NCBI GenBank assembly: GCA_035494015.1
Contig: DATJHJ010000049.1
Span: 35,548 to 99,547 of the forward strand
Direction: 5' to 3'
DNA from: CADCTB01 sp035494015
GTDB lineage: Bacteria > Actinomycetota > Acidimicrobiia > Acidimicrobiales > AC-14
Length of the DNA stretch: 64,000 nucleotides
Shown here: piece after piece, positions 46,925-55,848 of the stretch
How positions within the stretch are numbered: the first letter of the stretch is position 1
Layout of the letters: each line of letters begins with the position of its first letter
Position numbers and translations under genes: made by a program
The notes under the pieces: model-generated
Database searches by the model: none
The model's input: the letters and a program-made list of their open reading frames with translations, nothing else
Told to the model about the DNA's origin: nothing

Positions 46925-47156
46925 CGGCGGCCGGGGCGGGTCGGTCGGCGGGGCTCATCTGGATCCCCTGCAGCAGCCGCTCGGACTGGGCGGCCACCAG
47001 CACCTCCACGTGCTCCGGCCGGGCCTGGCGGGACCGGGCGGCGTGGACGATGAGCGACTGCGGCGACAGCACGCGCTGCTCGAACCACGACATGCCGAAC
47101 AGCAGGAAGCTGATCAGGCCGAGCGACACAGGGACCAGGAGGAGCGGGGACAGCAT
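46911..47156 (-). CDS. Small membrane-anchored protein, unknown
   Basis: An 81-residue protein with one N-terminal hydrophobic helix (LSPLLLVPVSLGLISFLLFGM) followed by a polar, alanine/arginine-rich tail. I do not recognise a family. It could be a small membrane protein, and its codon use fits coding, but it overlaps the end of fbiC. No clear ribosome site lies ahead of the ATG. I keep it with modest confidence. Confidence 0.5.
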   Translation of the reverse strand: MLSPLLLVPVSLGLISFLLFGMSWFEQRVLSPQSLIVHAARSRQARPEHVEVLVAAQSERLLQGIQMSPADRPAPAAASRS

Positions 47157-47227
47157 GGGTAGATCATGCCCCAGACCGGGGGGTCGAAACGAGGATCCCC
47201 AGCGGACGGGCGTGAGAGCCTGGGCGG

Positions 47228-48337
47228 ATGACCACGCCGTCCCGCTACCGCACCGGTGACCCCGAGCTCGACCAGCGCCTGCTCGACGTCCTGGCCGCCG
47301 CGGGCGCCGAGCGCGACGTCGACCAGCTCTTCGAGATCCTGGTCTCGGGCGTCAAGCTGGCGGGTGACGGTGCCGACCGGCTGGACCTGAAGATCACCAA
47401 CGCCGCCCTGCGGGAGATGCGGGAGGCGTTCCGGCTGTTCGCCCCCTACCGCGACGTGCCCAAGGTGACCATCTTCGGCTCGGCCCGGACCCTGCCCGAC
47501 GACCCCCTGTACGTCCAGACCCGGGCCCTGGCGGGCGCCCTGGCTGCCGCGGGCTGGATCATCGTCACCGGAGCCGGGCCGGGGATCATGGCCGCCGGGG
47601 CAGACGGGGCCGGGCCCGACCACTCCCTCGGCGTGAACATCCGCCTCCCGTTCGAGCAGCCCAGCCCGGCCTTCGGCGAGGACCACAACCGGCTCGTCAC
47701 CATGAAGTACTTCTTCACCCGCAAGCTCATGCTGATGAAGGAGTCGGCCGGCTTCGCCGTCCTGCCCGGCGGCTTCGGCACCCTGGACGAGGTCTTCGAG
47801 CTCCTGACCCTGTTGCAGACCGGCAAGGCGGCGCCGGCCCCCATCGTCCTGCTCGAAGTCCCGGGCGGCACCTACTGGCGGGCCTGGGAGCGGTTCATCC
47901 GCGACGAGGTCACGGCCCGCGGCCTGGTCTCGGAGGCGGATCTCATGCTGGCCTGCATCACCGACGACGTGGCCGCGGCGACCGACGAGATCCTCGGCTT
48001 CTTCCGCAACTACCACTCGATCCGGTACGTGGGCAGCCGGCTCATCATCCGCCTCCGCGCCGCGCCGACCCGGGGCGAGCTGGTCGACCTGAACCACCGG
48101 TTCGCCGACATCTGCACCCGAGGCCGCATCGAGAGCGCCCCGCCCCAGCCCGCGGAGCGGGCCGATCACGACCACGATGAGCTGCCCCGCATCGCCCTGC
48201 ACTTCGACCGGGCCAGCCACGGCCGGCTGCGAGCCCTGATCGACGCCCTCAACCACCTGCCCTCGGCCCCGCCCGCCCTGGTCGCCCCCGACCCCGACAG
48301 CGCCGCCGCCGCCGGCACCCCCCCGGCGGTCGACTGA
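47228..48337 (+). CDS. LOG-family (TIGR00730-like) Rossmann-fold protein
   Basis: A 369-residue protein. The central Rossmann fold has VTIFGSARTLPDDP, WIIVTGAGPGIMAAGADGA and the PGGxGTxxE motif in LPGGFGTLDEVFELL. The LOG family includes cytokinin-activating phosphoribohydrolases and nucleotide-binding proteins. This longer version has extra N- and C-terminal stretches of about 80-100 residues, so its role may differ. No promoter hexamer or strong ribosome site is visible upstream. Confidence 0.9.
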   Translation: MTTPSRYRTGDPELDQRLLDVLAAAGAERDVDQLFEILVSGVKLAGDGADRLDLKITNAALREMREAFRLFAPYRDVPKVTIFGSARTLPDDPLYVQTRALAGALAAAGWIIVTGAGPGIMAAGADGAGPDHSLGVNIRLPFEQPSPAFGEDHNRLVTMKYFFTRKLMLMKESAGFAVLPGGFGTLDEVFELLTLLQTGKAAPAPIVLLEVPGGTYWRAWERFIRDEVTARGLVSEADLMLACITDDVAAATDEILGFFRNYHSIRYVGSRLIIRLRAAPTRGELVDLNHRFADICTRGRIESAPPQPAERADHDHDELPRIALHFDRASHGRLRALIDALNHLPSAPPALVAPDPDSAAAAGTPPAVD

Positions 48338-48339
48338 CC

Positions 48340-48379
48340 GCCCCCCTTATCGTTTTGGCTGCCAAAACGAAAGGGGGGC
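48340..48379. terminator. Bidirectional terminator hairpin
   Basis: An inverted repeat with arms GCCCCCCTT(A)TCGTTTTGG (48340-48358, one bulged A) and CCAAAACGAAAGGGGGGC (48362-48379) around a three-base loop. It sits two bases after the LOG stop and seven bases before the end of the opposite operon. Position and stability suggest termination from both sides. Confidence 0.75.
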
Positions 48380-48385
48380 GCGAGG

Positions 48386-49225
48386 TCAGGGGCGGCGGCC
48401 GGCCCGGTCGAGGGCCCGGAGGGGGGCGACGGCCTCGATGACCCGGCTGAAGCTGACCAGCTCGCCGGCCACGTTGAGGGCGGCGACGGAGACGAGGACC
48501 ACGTCGCGGGCCGCCGGGCCGCAGGCGGCGACCACGCCGAGGCCGAGCACGGCCCCCAGGACGTTGGCCCCGGCGTCGCCCAGCATGAGCCGCTCGTGCA
48601 GGTCGTCGAGGAACAGGCCCAGGGCGGCGCCGACGACGACGGCGCTGGCGCTCAGCGCCGCGGGGCGGGCGACGGCCAGGGCGGCAATGATCAGGGCGAC
48701 GGCGGACCCCTTCACCGCCCGCCCCGGTGCCCGGTCGAGCAGGTTGGCCAGGTTGGCGCACAGGGCGACCAGGCAGGCGTCGGCGATCAGCCGGCCCGGC
48801 GAGCGGCCGACCACCGGGGCGACGACGACCAGGGCCAGGACGCCCCCGCCGACCAGCTTGAGGGCGCCGGTCGTCAGCCGTCCCTCGCCCAGGGCCCGGA
48901 GGTGGCCGCGGAAGCCCTTGTCGGCGCCCCCGGCCAGGTCATCGATGAGCCCGAGCAGGGCGAAGCCCAGGGTGGCCAGGAGCACGAGGGCCCGAACGGG
49001 GCCGATCCCGACCTCGTCGCCCACCCCGAACGCCCCGGCCACGGCCCGGCCCCCCTCGACGAACAGGGCGGCCAGCGGGAGCACGATGCCCGCCCCCGTG
49101 GGCAGGACCCGGCCCCGGTAGTTCTGGCGGGCCAGGGCGGGCAGGGCGAACAACGGCCGGGCGACCAGCCAGGCCAGGCGGGCGGCCAGGTACCCGACCA
49201 CCACGGCGGTGACGACCGCCTTCAC
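48386..49225 (-). CDS. MraY/WecA-type glycosyl-1-phosphate transferase
   Basis: A 279-residue multi-helix membrane protein of the GPT family. The conserved acidic motif LLGLIDDLAGG, the loop ANLLDRAPGRAVKG, and the HERLMLGDAGANVLGAVLG motif all appear. Typical MraY proteins have about 360 residues, so this is a short member, and it lacks the peptidoglycan-specific segment of MraY. It probably attaches a sugar-1-phosphate to undecaprenyl phosphate. The GTG start overlaps the preceding gene's stop (GTGA). It is the last gene of the envelope operon. Confidence 0.85.
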   Translation of the reverse strand: MKAVVTAVVVGYLAARLAWLVARPLFALPALARQNYRGRVLPTGAGIVLPLAALFVEGGRAVAGAFGVGDEVGIGPVRALVLLATLGFALLGLIDDLAGGADKGFRGHLRALGEGRLTTGALKLVGGGVLALVVVAPVVGRSPGRLIADACLVALCANLANLLDRAPGRAVKGSAVALIIAALAVARPAALSASAVVVGAALGLFLDDLHERLMLGDAGANVLGAVLGLGVVAACGPAARDVVLVSVAALNVAGELVSFSRVIEAVAPLRALDRAGRRP

Positions 49226-52137
49226 CCGCGGGCCGCCCCCGCCGGCTCCGGGACCGGCTCGAGCAGGATCGGGCGGCCGGGCGGATCGGCCAGGGCCAGG
49301 AGGGCGACCACGGGGCCGACCTCCACCAGGGCCATGGCCACCACGATGACGCCGGAATCGTTGACCGCGAAGCCGATGAGCCCGGCGGCCAGCGCGCCCA
49401 GCAGGCCGGCGCGCACCGGCGACCCCGGGGGGGCCAGCCGCCGGCCCCACCCGGTGTAGACGAGGGCGACCAGCAGGGCCACGGCGATCACCGGCGTCAC
49501 TGCGGTCCAGAACGACTGGCCCACCCCGCCCAAATTGACCTCGACCTTGCGGGAGACGGTGTCCACCAGCCCCCCGTCGCCCGAGTGCAGGGTCTGGGCG
49601 GCCAGGCGACCGAGGTGCGTCCGTGAGGCCGGCGGGCGCAGCAGGTCGACGGCCGTCGCCACGCCGAGCACGAGGGCCGTGACCCCCCCGGCGGCGACCA
49701 CCGTGCGCCAGGTCAGCCCCCGGCCCGACAGCACCCACACCACCAGGGCCGAGATCGGCACCAGGGCCAGCAGGCCGCCCACGTCGGCGCCCAGGAAGGG
49801 GGCGCCGTCCACGAAGGCCACCAGGGCCAGCAGGGCGGCGGCGCCGAGCACCGCCTCCCGGCGGCGGGGGGCACGGTCGACGTGGATGGCGGCGACCAGG
49901 ACGGCGGCGGCGGCCAGCACCCCGAAGGCGGTGTTGCCCAGCCCGAAGAACCGGGACGCCGACTGGGGCGAGTAGCCCAGGAGCCCAGCGAGCTGCAAGT
50001 GGGCGCCGGTGGCCACGTCGGCGACCAGCAGCGCCACCGTCCCCGCGAAGAGCCACGCCAGCGGAGCGAGCAGGTGCCGGCGGGCCTGGAGGGCCAGGGC
50101 GGCCAGGGCCAGGTCCAGGACGACAAGCACGGCGACCCCCCCGAGCGAGCCCAGGGCGGGGACGAACGGGAGGGCGCGCAGCAGCAGGGCGGCGGCCGGG
50201 AAGGCGGCCACGCCGACGGCCCCGGCCCGCAGCCAGGGCCGGCGGAGCCACGGGGCCCGCCCGGCGACGGCGGCGCCCGTCACGAACCACAGCCCCACCT
50301 GGGCGACGATGAACCCGGTCGTCACCGGGAGCCACACCCGCTCCCGCCACGCCGCGTCCCGGTCGAGGCGAGAAAGCCCGCCGATCCCGCCGGCACCGCC
50401 CGGGGTGTACCGCATGGCCCGCCCGGGCATGGCCGCGGGCACGGGGGCGCCCAGGGCGGCGAGCACGGTGGGGGCGACGTCGGTGAGCGTGACCAGGCCC
50501 GACCGCCGGGTGGAGGGCGACGTGAGCCGCCCCGGGACCACGCCCGATCCCCAGGCGACCACCGGCGCCAGCCGCCACTCGTCGCCCGGAGGGGTCACCG
50601 AGACGACGAGGACGAGGGTTCGCGGCGGTAATCCGGGTCCCGCCCGCAGGCGCCCGAGCAGGTCGTCGACCTCGGCCAGGGCCGCCGAGCGGGTCCGGCC
50701 CACGTAGAAGTCGGGGGCGTCGACGCTGGTCAGGGCGGCCGAGCGGTCGAGGTCGCCCGGGTCGACCAGGACGACGTCCGCCGCGGCCAGTGCGGCGCGG
50801 GTGCGGGCCTCCACCGCGGCCACGTCGGCCATACGCCGGAACGGGGCCAGGTCGGCGGTGGCGAGGAGGTCCTCCGGGGTGACCGAGCCGGTGTCGACCA
50901 CGCCGGCCCCGTCCATCAGGGCGACCGCGGTGGGCCGGCTCAGGTTCGGGTGCCCGGCGGCGTGGACCCCGGCCAGGCCGGGGGCCAGGTCGGCGTTGCC
51001 CACCACCCCGGTGCGGCGGCCGGCGGCGTGGAGGGCGTCGCCCAAGCTGCCCGGTCGGGTGGCCAGGTGGCGGCCGGCCCCGGCTCTCACGCTGGCCGCG
51101 CCGGGCACGACCACCCACCCCTCGACGGCGACGGCGTCGTCGGCCGCGTTCCCCACCTTCACCCGGCTGCCTGCTCCCAGCGTGGCGTACCCCTCGCCCA
51201 CGCTGGGGCGGGCCGAGCTCGTCCGCACGTTCATCGCCCCCACCGCCCCGCCGGCCACCAGGGCGTCCAGGTTGGGCAGGGTGCCGGAGCCCAGATCGTC
51301 CCAGGCCAGGCCGGGTACGCCGACCAGCAGTACCTTGTCGGCCTCGCCGGTGGCGGCCACGCTGGCCGGGGGGGCGGCCGCACCCGACCAACCGGCGGCG
51401 GCCATGGCCAGCAGCAGGGCGACGACGATGAGCCCGGCCCGGGCCCGTCGAGAGGTCAGCCGGGGCCATAGGGCGCGCGCCGCGTCGACGCCCTGGCGCC
51501 CCCGATGGGCGAACCCGGCCACGCTGCGACCGGTGTGGCGGTGCTCCATGGCCACGGGTACCTCGACGACGCGGGCCCCCGCCTGCACCGCGTCGACGGT
51601 CAGGCCGACCTCGAGGCCGAAGCGAGGGGCCAAATCGAGCGAGCGCAGGAGCTGGCCCCGCACCGCCCGCTGGCCCGAGAGGGGGGCCTGGGCCCGGAAC
51701 CCGTTCGCCCCGCGCCGGATGCCGGCGCCCGCCAGGTCGCGGACCAGTCCGAACCCGCCCCGGCCGCCGGCGGCCGGCAACACGGCCACCGTCATGTCGG
51801 CCTCGCCGGCCAGGACCGGGCCGAGCAGGGCCTCGGCGGCGGCGGCCGAGGCGCCGGTGTCGGCGTCGACCAGCAGGTAGACGTCGGTCTCGGGCGTGGC
51901 CTGGACGGCGGCGGCGACGGCCCCGCCCTTGCCCAGGTTCTCGGGCAGGCGCAGGACCCAGGCCCCGGCTCGGCGGGCGGCCTCGGCCGTGTCGTCGCTC
52001 GACCCGTCGTCCACCACGAGCACGTCGTCGACCGTCGGCAGGGCGGCGAGGGCGCCCACCGTGGCGCCGACCGAGTCCTCCCGGTCCTTGGCCGGGACCA
52101 CGGCGACGATGCGCCCCTTGCGGCTCGGCTCGCTCAC
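49222..52137 (-). CDS. Fusion of GT2 glycosyltransferase and alkaline-phosphatase-like membrane protein
   Basis: A 971-residue protein. Residues 1 to about 215 are a GT2 glycosyltransferase (VAVVPAKDREDSVGATVGALAAL, VLVVDDGSSDDTAEAARR, YLLVDADTG). A transmembrane helix near 235-255 leads to an alkaline-phosphatase-superfamily domain (VLLVGVPGLAWDDLGSGTLPNLDALVAGG, and LTDVAPTVLAAL before residue 570). About nine or ten transmembrane helices finish the protein. It lies between murJ and a GPT-type gene, so it may build or trim an undecaprenyl-linked glycan. The GTG start overlaps the murJ stop. No similar fusion is known to me. Confidence 0.83.
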   Translation of the reverse strand: MSEPSRKGRIVAVVPAKDREDSVGATVGALAALPTVDDVLVVDDGSSDDTAEAARRAGAWVLRLPENLGKGGAVAAAVQATPETDVYLLVDADTGASAAAAEALLGPVLAGEADMTVAVLPAAGGRGGFGLVRDLAGAGIRRGANGFRAQAPLSGQRAVRGQLLRSLDLAPRFGLEVGLTVDAVQAGARVVEVPVAMEHRHTGRSVAGFAHRGRQGVDAARALWPRLTSRRARAGLIVVALLLAMAAAGWSGAAAPPASVAATGEADKVLLVGVPGLAWDDLGSGTLPNLDALVAGGAVGAMNVRTSSARPSVGEGYATLGAGSRVKVGNAADDAVAVEGWVVVPGAASVRAGAGRHLATRPGSLGDALHAAGRRTGVVGNADLAPGLAGVHAAGHPNLSRPTAVALMDGAGVVDTGSVTPEDLLATADLAPFRRMADVAAVEARTRAALAAADVVLVDPGDLDRSAALTSVDAPDFYVGRTRSAALAEVDDLLGRLRAGPGLPPRTLVLVVSVTPPGDEWRLAPVVAWGSGVVPGRLTSPSTRRSGLVTLTDVAPTVLAALGAPVPAAMPGRAMRYTPGGAGGIGGLSRLDRDAAWRERVWLPVTTGFIVAQVGLWFVTGAAVAGRAPWLRRPWLRAGAVGVAAFPAAALLLRALPFVPALGSLGGVAVLVVLDLALAALALQARRHLLAPLAWLFAGTVALLVADVATGAHLQLAGLLGYSPQSASRFFGLGNTAFGVLAAAAVLVAAIHVDRAPRRREAVLGAAALLALVAFVDGAPFLGADVGGLLALVPISALVVWVLSGRGLTWRTVVAAGGVTALVLGVATAVDLLRPPASRTHLGRLAAQTLHSGDGGLVDTVSRKVEVNLGGVGQSFWTAVTPVIAVALLVALVYTGWGRRLAPPGSPVRAGLLGALAAGLIGFAVNDSGVIVVAMALVEVGPVVALLALADPPGRPILLEPVPEPAGAARG

Positions 52138-53705
52138 GCCGGGGTCTCCACCAGGCGGGGGCGGCGAGCGGCGGCCAGCTCGGGCGCCCGCAGGGCCCAC
52201 GAGGCCAGCAGGTAGGCGGCCACCCCGGCCAGCCCGCCCGCCCCCAGGGACAGGAACGCCCCCGCCCGGCCGCTCCCCGGCGCCAGATCGGCCACCACCC
52301 GGGCCACCACGCCGGCGACCACGGCCCCGGCGGCGCTTCGACCGAGGGTGGCCGACAGCGGCCAGGCCGCCCCCACCCGTCGGCGGACGAGGGCGGCCAG
52401 GACGGCGGCGCCGGTCACCATGGCCACCGAGTGGGCCAGGCCGAGCACCACCACCCGTTGTGTGCCCGATGCCGCGCCGTAGAGACCGACCATGAGCAGG
52501 GCCCCGCCCCCGGCCACGCCGAGGTTGACCAGGGCGGGCGTGCGGGTGTCGCCCGCGGCGTAGGACGCCCGGGTGAGGAGTTGGAGGCCGGCGTAGCCGA
52601 CCAGGCCCAGGGCGTAGGCGGCCAGGACCCGGGCCACCAGCTGGGTGCCGGCCACGTCCAGGTCGCCCAGCTGGACGACCCGCAGGGCGGGCCGGGCCAG
52701 GGCGACCAGCAGCGCGGAGGCGGGCAGGACCAAGAAGGCGATGCTGCGGGCCCCGGCGCCGAGCGACTCGGCGAAGGCCGGCCAGCGGCGGGCATGGGCG
52801 TGGGCGGCCAGGCCCGGGTAGACGGTGGTCAGCACGGGGTGGGCCAGGACGGCGAAGGGGAGCAGGAAGGCGGTGAAGGCGATCTGGTAGGCCACCACCC
52901 CGCCCTCCACCCGGTTGGCCAGCACCAGGGTCACGCCGACGAGGAGCTGGCTGAGGGCCAGGTAGGCGGCGGCCCAGCCGCCGGCGCGCAGGAGCCCGCG
53001 CAGGGCGGGAGCGGCGGGGTCCCAGCGGGGCCGGAGCCGGACGCCGGCCCGGCGCAGGGCGACGAGGGGCACGCCGGCCATGGCCACCACGCCGGCCGTC
53101 GTCCCCACGGCCAGGACCAGGCGCTGTGACAGGGGCAGGCTGAGGCCCGGCCCGCTCCCGTGCATGACCCGGAAGGCGACCATGGTGGCGATCACCACGA
53201 CGTTGTTGGCCACCGGAGCAAAGGCGGCGGCGGCGAAGCGGCGGTCCCCGTTGAGCAGGGCGGTGGCCACCGCCCCCACGGCGTAGAACAGGATCTGGGG
53301 CAGGAACAGCCACAGCAGGAACGACCCGAGGCGGACCTCGGCGGCCCGCACCGCCGGGTCGGGCACGGCCAGGGTCAAGCCCCGCATGATCCATGGCCGC
53401 AGGGCCAGGCCGACCACCGTCACCGCCCCGAGCACGGCCAGGGCCATGCCCAGCACCGCCCCGGCCAGCCGCTCGGCGTCATCGCGCCGGCCACCGTCGA
53501 GCAGGGACACGAAGGGCGGGACCAGGACCGAGGACAGGATCCCGGCGGCCAGCAGCTCGAACAGCAGGTTCGAGACCAGGTTGGCCGTCTGGTAGGTGTT
53601 GCCCAGGAAGGTGGCCCCCAGGGCGCCGCCCACGGCCAGCACCCGCAGCAGGCCGGTCACCCGGGCCACCACGTTGCCCGCGGTGACCTGCCCCCTCGCG
53701 CTCAA
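52134..53705 (-). CDS. murJ: MurJ/MviN-type lipid II flippase
   Basis: A 523-residue protein with about fourteen transmembrane helices. The N-terminal signature GLLRVLAVGGALGATFLGNTYQTANLVSNLLFELLAAGILSSVLVPPFV matches MurJ, and TRASYAAGDTRTPALVNLGVA is the conserved mid-region. MurJ flips lipid II for peptidoglycan assembly. The start is a TTG (TTGA overlap with the steB stop). It lies between steB and the GT2 fusion gene, and its position in the tlyA-nadK-recN-steAB operon is not the usual one. Confidence 0.93.
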   Translation of the reverse strand: MSARGQVTAGNVVARVTGLLRVLAVGGALGATFLGNTYQTANLVSNLLFELLAAGILSSVLVPPFVSLLDGGRRDDAERLAGAVLGMALAVLGAVTVVGLALRPWIMRGLTLAVPDPAVRAAEVRLGSFLLWLFLPQILFYAVGAVATALLNGDRRFAAAAFAPVANNVVVIATMVAFRVMHGSGPGLSLPLSQRLVLAVGTTAGVVAMAGVPLVALRRAGVRLRPRWDPAAPALRGLLRAGGWAAAYLALSQLLVGVTLVLANRVEGGVVAYQIAFTAFLLPFAVLAHPVLTTVYPGLAAHAHARRWPAFAESLGAGARSIAFLVLPASALLVALARPALRVVQLGDLDVAGTQLVARVLAAYALGLVGYAGLQLLTRASYAAGDTRTPALVNLGVAGGGALLMVGLYGAASGTQRVVVLGLAHSVAMVTGAAVLAALVRRRVGAAWPLSATLGRSAAGAVVAGVVARVVADLAPGSGRAGAFLSLGAGGLAGVAAYLLASWALRAPELAAARRPRLVETPA

Positions 53706-54652
53706 GTAGCCGGGGCGGGCAGGATGCGTTGGGCTCCCTGGCCCACGCCGTAGTGCCCGTAACGGGGCACGCCCAGATCCTCCAGGGCCAAGACGGTGGC
53801 CGTCTGGCCCATGGGCGACTCCAGGTTGTCGACCGTCGAAAGCCGGGAGGACAGCACGTCGCCGCGCAGCAGGCCGACGAAGACGGCGCGCCCCCCGGTC
53901 GTGTCCGTGCCCGACTCCACCGCCACCACCCGGCCGGACGCCTGGGCCAGGGCCTGCGCCAGGGGGACGCCCACCAGGTCGTCGCCGACCTCGGCGCCCG
54001 CCCCCGATACCACGACGTAGCGGGTGCCGGCCAGGGGCAGCGAGGCCAGGCTGGTCGGGACGGTCGACGAGGACGACGCCGAGGTCGACGTGGCCGGCGC
54101 CGGCGCCTCGTAGGTGACGAACCCGGATGCGCTCAGGGCGGCGAGGGGCCCGGAGTCGGTGGCCGCCGGATCCCGGGCCGCGGCGATCTTGGCCAGGGCC
54201 AGCCGGCGGATGACCTCGGGCCGGTCGAGCGTCAGGTCGAGGGCGGTGGCCAGGGCCCGCACGTCGCTGTCGTTGGCCAGGCGCATCTTGGGGGTGAACC
54301 AGACGGTGCCTTCGACGGTGGCCTGCGCACTGACCAGGGCCTGGCGCAGGGCGTCCACCGGCTTCCGGTCGATGCCGGCCACGGCCATGACCATGACCGG
54401 GATGTTCCGCAGGTGGCCCCGCAGCAGCTGGTCACGGGTGGTCTCGGCGAACTGCTGGCCCTGGTCGACCTGGCGGCCGAGCCGGCTGTTCTCGTCCCGG
54501 ATGCTGCCCACCGAGCGCTGGACGTCGTCCAGCTTGTGGCTGAGGGCATCCACCGTGACCCGGTCGATCACCGTCGAACCCATGACGATGCCCATGCCCA
54601 GGGCCAGGAACACCGCCACCAGCGACACGATGTGATAGCGGAGGTTGATCAC
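53702..54652 (-). CDS. steB: SteB/MctB-family protein
   Basis: A 316-residue protein anchored by an N-terminal helix (YHIVSLVAVFLALGMGIVMGSTVIDRV) and followed by a coiled coil (LSHKLDDVQRSVGSIRDENSRLGRQVDQGQQFAETTRDQLL). It matches SteB of corynebacteria, annotated MctB (copper transporter) in mycobacteria, which works with SteA near the division site. GTG 54652 overlaps the steA stop. The C-terminal domain is exported, with a threonine/serine-rich stretch in the middle. Confidence 0.9.
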   Translation of the reverse strand: MINLRYHIVSLVAVFLALGMGIVMGSTVIDRVTVDALSHKLDDVQRSVGSIRDENSRLGRQVDQGQQFAETTRDQLLRGHLRNIPVMVMAVAGIDRKPVDALRQALVSAQATVEGTVWFTPKMRLANDSDVRALATALDLTLDRPEVIRRLALAKIAAARDPAATDSGPLAALSASGFVTYEAPAPATSTSASSSSTVPTSLASLPLAGTRYVVVSGAGAEVGDDLVGVPLAQALAQASGRVVAVESGTDTTGGRAVFVGLLRGDVLSSRLSTVDNLESPMGQTATVLALEDLGVPRYGHYGVGQGAQRILPAPAT

Positions 54653-55848
54653 CCAACCACCGTGTGCCAGGTCTCGACCAGGGTGAACCACAGGGCCTTG
54701 ATGAACACGTGCAGGGGCTGGGCCACGGCCACCATCATGATCATGGCGAAGAGGGCGGCCATGACCAGCAGGACCACGTCGCTGGTGCGCACCCGGCTCT
54801 GGTAGAGCCGGCTCACCCCCTTGGCGTCGACCAGGATCGGGCCGACCTTCAACCGGACCAGGAAGGTGGACGCCATGCCGGCCCGACCCTTGTCGAAGAA
54901 CTCCACCATCGACGCGTGGGTGCCGACGGCCACGATCAGCTCGGCCCGCTTCTCGTAGGCCAGCAGCATGGCCACGTCCTCGCTGGTCCCGGCGGCCTCG
55001 AAGATGCTGTGCTCCAGGCCCAGCTCCTCGAGGCGGGCGGCGCCGGGCGCCGCCCCCCCGGGGTAGGCGTGGACGATCAGCTGGGCGCCGACCCGTAGGG
55101 CCTCGTCGGAGACGGAGTCGAAGTCGCCCACGATCAGGTCCGGCTTGTGGCCGCCGGCCAGCAGGACGTCGGCCCCGCCGTCCACCGCCACCATCACCGG
55201 CCTGATCTCCTTGATGTACGCGGTCAGGGCGGCCAGGTCGGCCCGGGCGTCGGACCCGCCCCGCACCACGATGAGGACGTGGCGGCCGGCCAGGTCGACG
55301 GCCAGGTCGGGCAGGACCGGCGAGTCGGTGAGCAGGTGCCGCTCGCGGCGCAGGTACTCCAGGGTGTTCTCGGCGAAGCGCTCCAGCTCGTCGCCGATCG
55401 ACTGCTTGGCCGCCTCCAGCTGGGCTTCGAGCGACTCCAGGGTGTGGCGCACCCCTTTGGCCACGATCTCGTCGCCCCGCCGGACCTCGGTCCCGTCGAT
55501 CTCCAGCAGCTGGCCTTCCCGCACCGCAGTCAGCACGCCCAGCCCCACGCCGTCGACCACGGGGATGCCGGCGGCGGCCAGGAGCAGCGGGCCCAGGTTG
55601 GGGTACCGGCCGGAGCTGGACCGGGCCGCGTTCACCACCGCCCCCGCCTTGGCCAGGATCAACCCCTCGGCCGCCACCCGGTCCAGATCCTCGTGGTCGA
55701 TGACCGCCACCTCGCCCGGCTGCAGGCGGGGGATGAGGTTCTTGGTCCGCCGGTCGACCCGGGCCCGGCCGATGACCACGCCCTCGGCCGGCACCGGGCG
55801 CAAGGCCGGGCGGCCGAAGCGGCGGGGGCGAAGGCTCTCCTTGGCCAT
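54649..55848 (-). CDS. steA: SteA, putative cytokinetic ring protein
   Basis: A 399-residue protein. The central region resembles thiamine pyrophosphokinase-type domains (MVAVDGGADVLLAGGHKPDLIVGDFDSVSDEALRVGAQLIVHAYP). A C-terminal transmembrane helix (VLLVMAALFAMIMMVAVAQPL) anchors it. SteA recruits to the divisome with SteB in corynebacteria and affects cell separation. Its ATG overlaps the recN stop by one base (TGATG), and its stop overlaps steB. Confidence 0.95.
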   Translation of the reverse strand: MAKESLRPRRFGRPALRPVPAEGVVIGRARVDRRTKNLIPRLQPGEVAVIDHEDLDRVAAEGLILAKAGAVVNAARSSSGRYPNLGPLLLAAAGIPVVDGVGLGVLTAVREGQLLEIDGTEVRRGDEIVAKGVRHTLESLEAQLEAAKQSIGDELERFAENTLEYLRRERHLLTDSPVLPDLAVDLAGRHVLIVVRGGSDARADLAALTAYIKEIRPVMVAVDGGADVLLAGGHKPDLIVGDFDSVSDEALRVGAQLIVHAYPGGAAPGAARLEELGLEHSIFEAAGTSEDVAMLLAYEKRAELIVAVGTHASMVEFFDKGRAGMASTFLVRLKVGPILVDAKGVSRLYQSRVRTSDVVLLVMAALFAMIMMVAVAQPLHVFIKALWFTLVETWHTVVG

